Assembly (NCBI GenBank): GCA_012837395.1
Contig: DURF01000002.1
Location: forward strand, 1 to 5,325
Reading direction: 5' to 3'
Length of the DNA stretch: 5,325 nt
Origin: Acholeplasma sp.
Lineage (GTDB): Bacteria; Bacillota_I; Bacilli_A; Acholeplasmatales; Acholeplasmataceae
The notes below the pieces were generated by a model. The model saw only the letters and a list, made by a program, of their open reading frames with translations. It made no database searches and had not been told where the DNA came from. The position numbers and the translations under genes were made by a program. This document shows, in pieces, positions 5,194 through 5,325 of this stretch (position 1 is the first letter of the stretch; every line of letters begins with the position of its first letter).

Positions 5194-5325
5194 ATGACTT
5201 TTGAAGATTTAGTAAAATACGCAAGAACAACAGGCTTTGTTTACCAAGGTAGTGAAATATATGGAGGCCTTGCTAATACTTGGGATTATGGCCCAATTGG
5301 TTCACTTTTAAAACAAAATATTAAA
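5194..5325 (+). CDS. glyS: Glycine--tRNA ligase, dimeric class II type (partial, N-terminus)
   Basis: The first 44 residues of glycyl-tRNA synthetase; the frame is open to the window edge. The block [20 protein letters not shown] (14-33) followed by P is the diagnostic N-terminal signature of the single-chain alpha2 enzyme (the type in Mollicutes, some Firmicutes, archaea and eukaryotes), not the alpha2beta2 GlyQ/GlyS enzyme. The enzyme charges tRNA-Gly using ATP. ATG 5194 is preceded by GAGGAAG (5179-5185). In-frame ATGs at 5167 and 5170, overlapping the recO stop, would add MMKEEELI and cannot be excluded, but they have no ribosome binding site of their own. It sits at the place held by glyQS in Bacillus. 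No T-box leader is present; recO ends 23 nt upstream. Confidence 0.93.
   Translation, partial: MTFEDLVKYARTTGFVYQGSEIYGGLANTWDYGPIGSLLKQNIK

Overview
The window is a stretch of bacterial core chromosome from a low-GC organism, with all genes on the + strand. Base composition is strongly A+T-rich and arginine is mostly AGA. Shine-Dalgarno sites are GGAG-like and promoters are SigA-like. The gene order (rsmE, rpsU, phoH, ybeY, cdd, era, recO, glyS) is a shortened form of the order known from Bacillus-type Firmicutes. All five Trp codons seen are TGG, and TGA ends two genes (ybeY, recO), so the standard bacterial code is in use. This fits an Acholeplasma/Izemoplasma-like mollicute or a related low-GC Firmicute better than a UGA=Trp Mycoplasma. 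The genus cannot be settled from this sequence.

Layout: (1) 1-459 is the C-terminal part of a siderophore-type ABC transporter substrate-binding protein, cut by the window edge. (2) 464-793 is a secG transcription unit with a consensus promoter (472-500), the gene (524-760) and an intrinsic terminator (about 767-793). (3) rsmE (810-1508) follows the terminator by about 17 nt and starts at GTG. (4) rpsU (1576-1749) is a monocistronic unit with a perfect TTGACA-N17-TATAAT promoter whose -35 box lies in the last codons of rsmE, a small leader hairpin, a very strong ribosome binding site, and its own terminator (1769-1796). (5) 1830-5325 is a tight operon, phoH-ybeY-cdd-era-recO-glyS, with an extended -10 promoter and overlapping or nearly touching genes; glyS runs off the right edge.

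The operon groups RNA and ribosome maturation (the PhoH-like ATPase, the YbeY endoribonuclease and the Era GTPase, all linked to 16S rRNA processing in the families), pyrimidine salvage (Cdd), recombination repair (RecO) and tRNA charging (GlyRS). rsmE and rpsU upstream add 30S-subunit functions. Compared with Bacillus subtilis, pgpH (yqfF), dgkA and several yqe/yqf genes are absent at this locus.

I see no mobile element, CRISPR array, tRNA or rRNA, and no gene-free stretch over 300 bases. I found no new multi-gene system. The items worth checking are small: inverted repeats at two promoters, a leader hairpin on rpsU, a diverged motif in RsmE, a RecO without cysteines, and ybeY/cdd lying in one frame separated by a single TGA.
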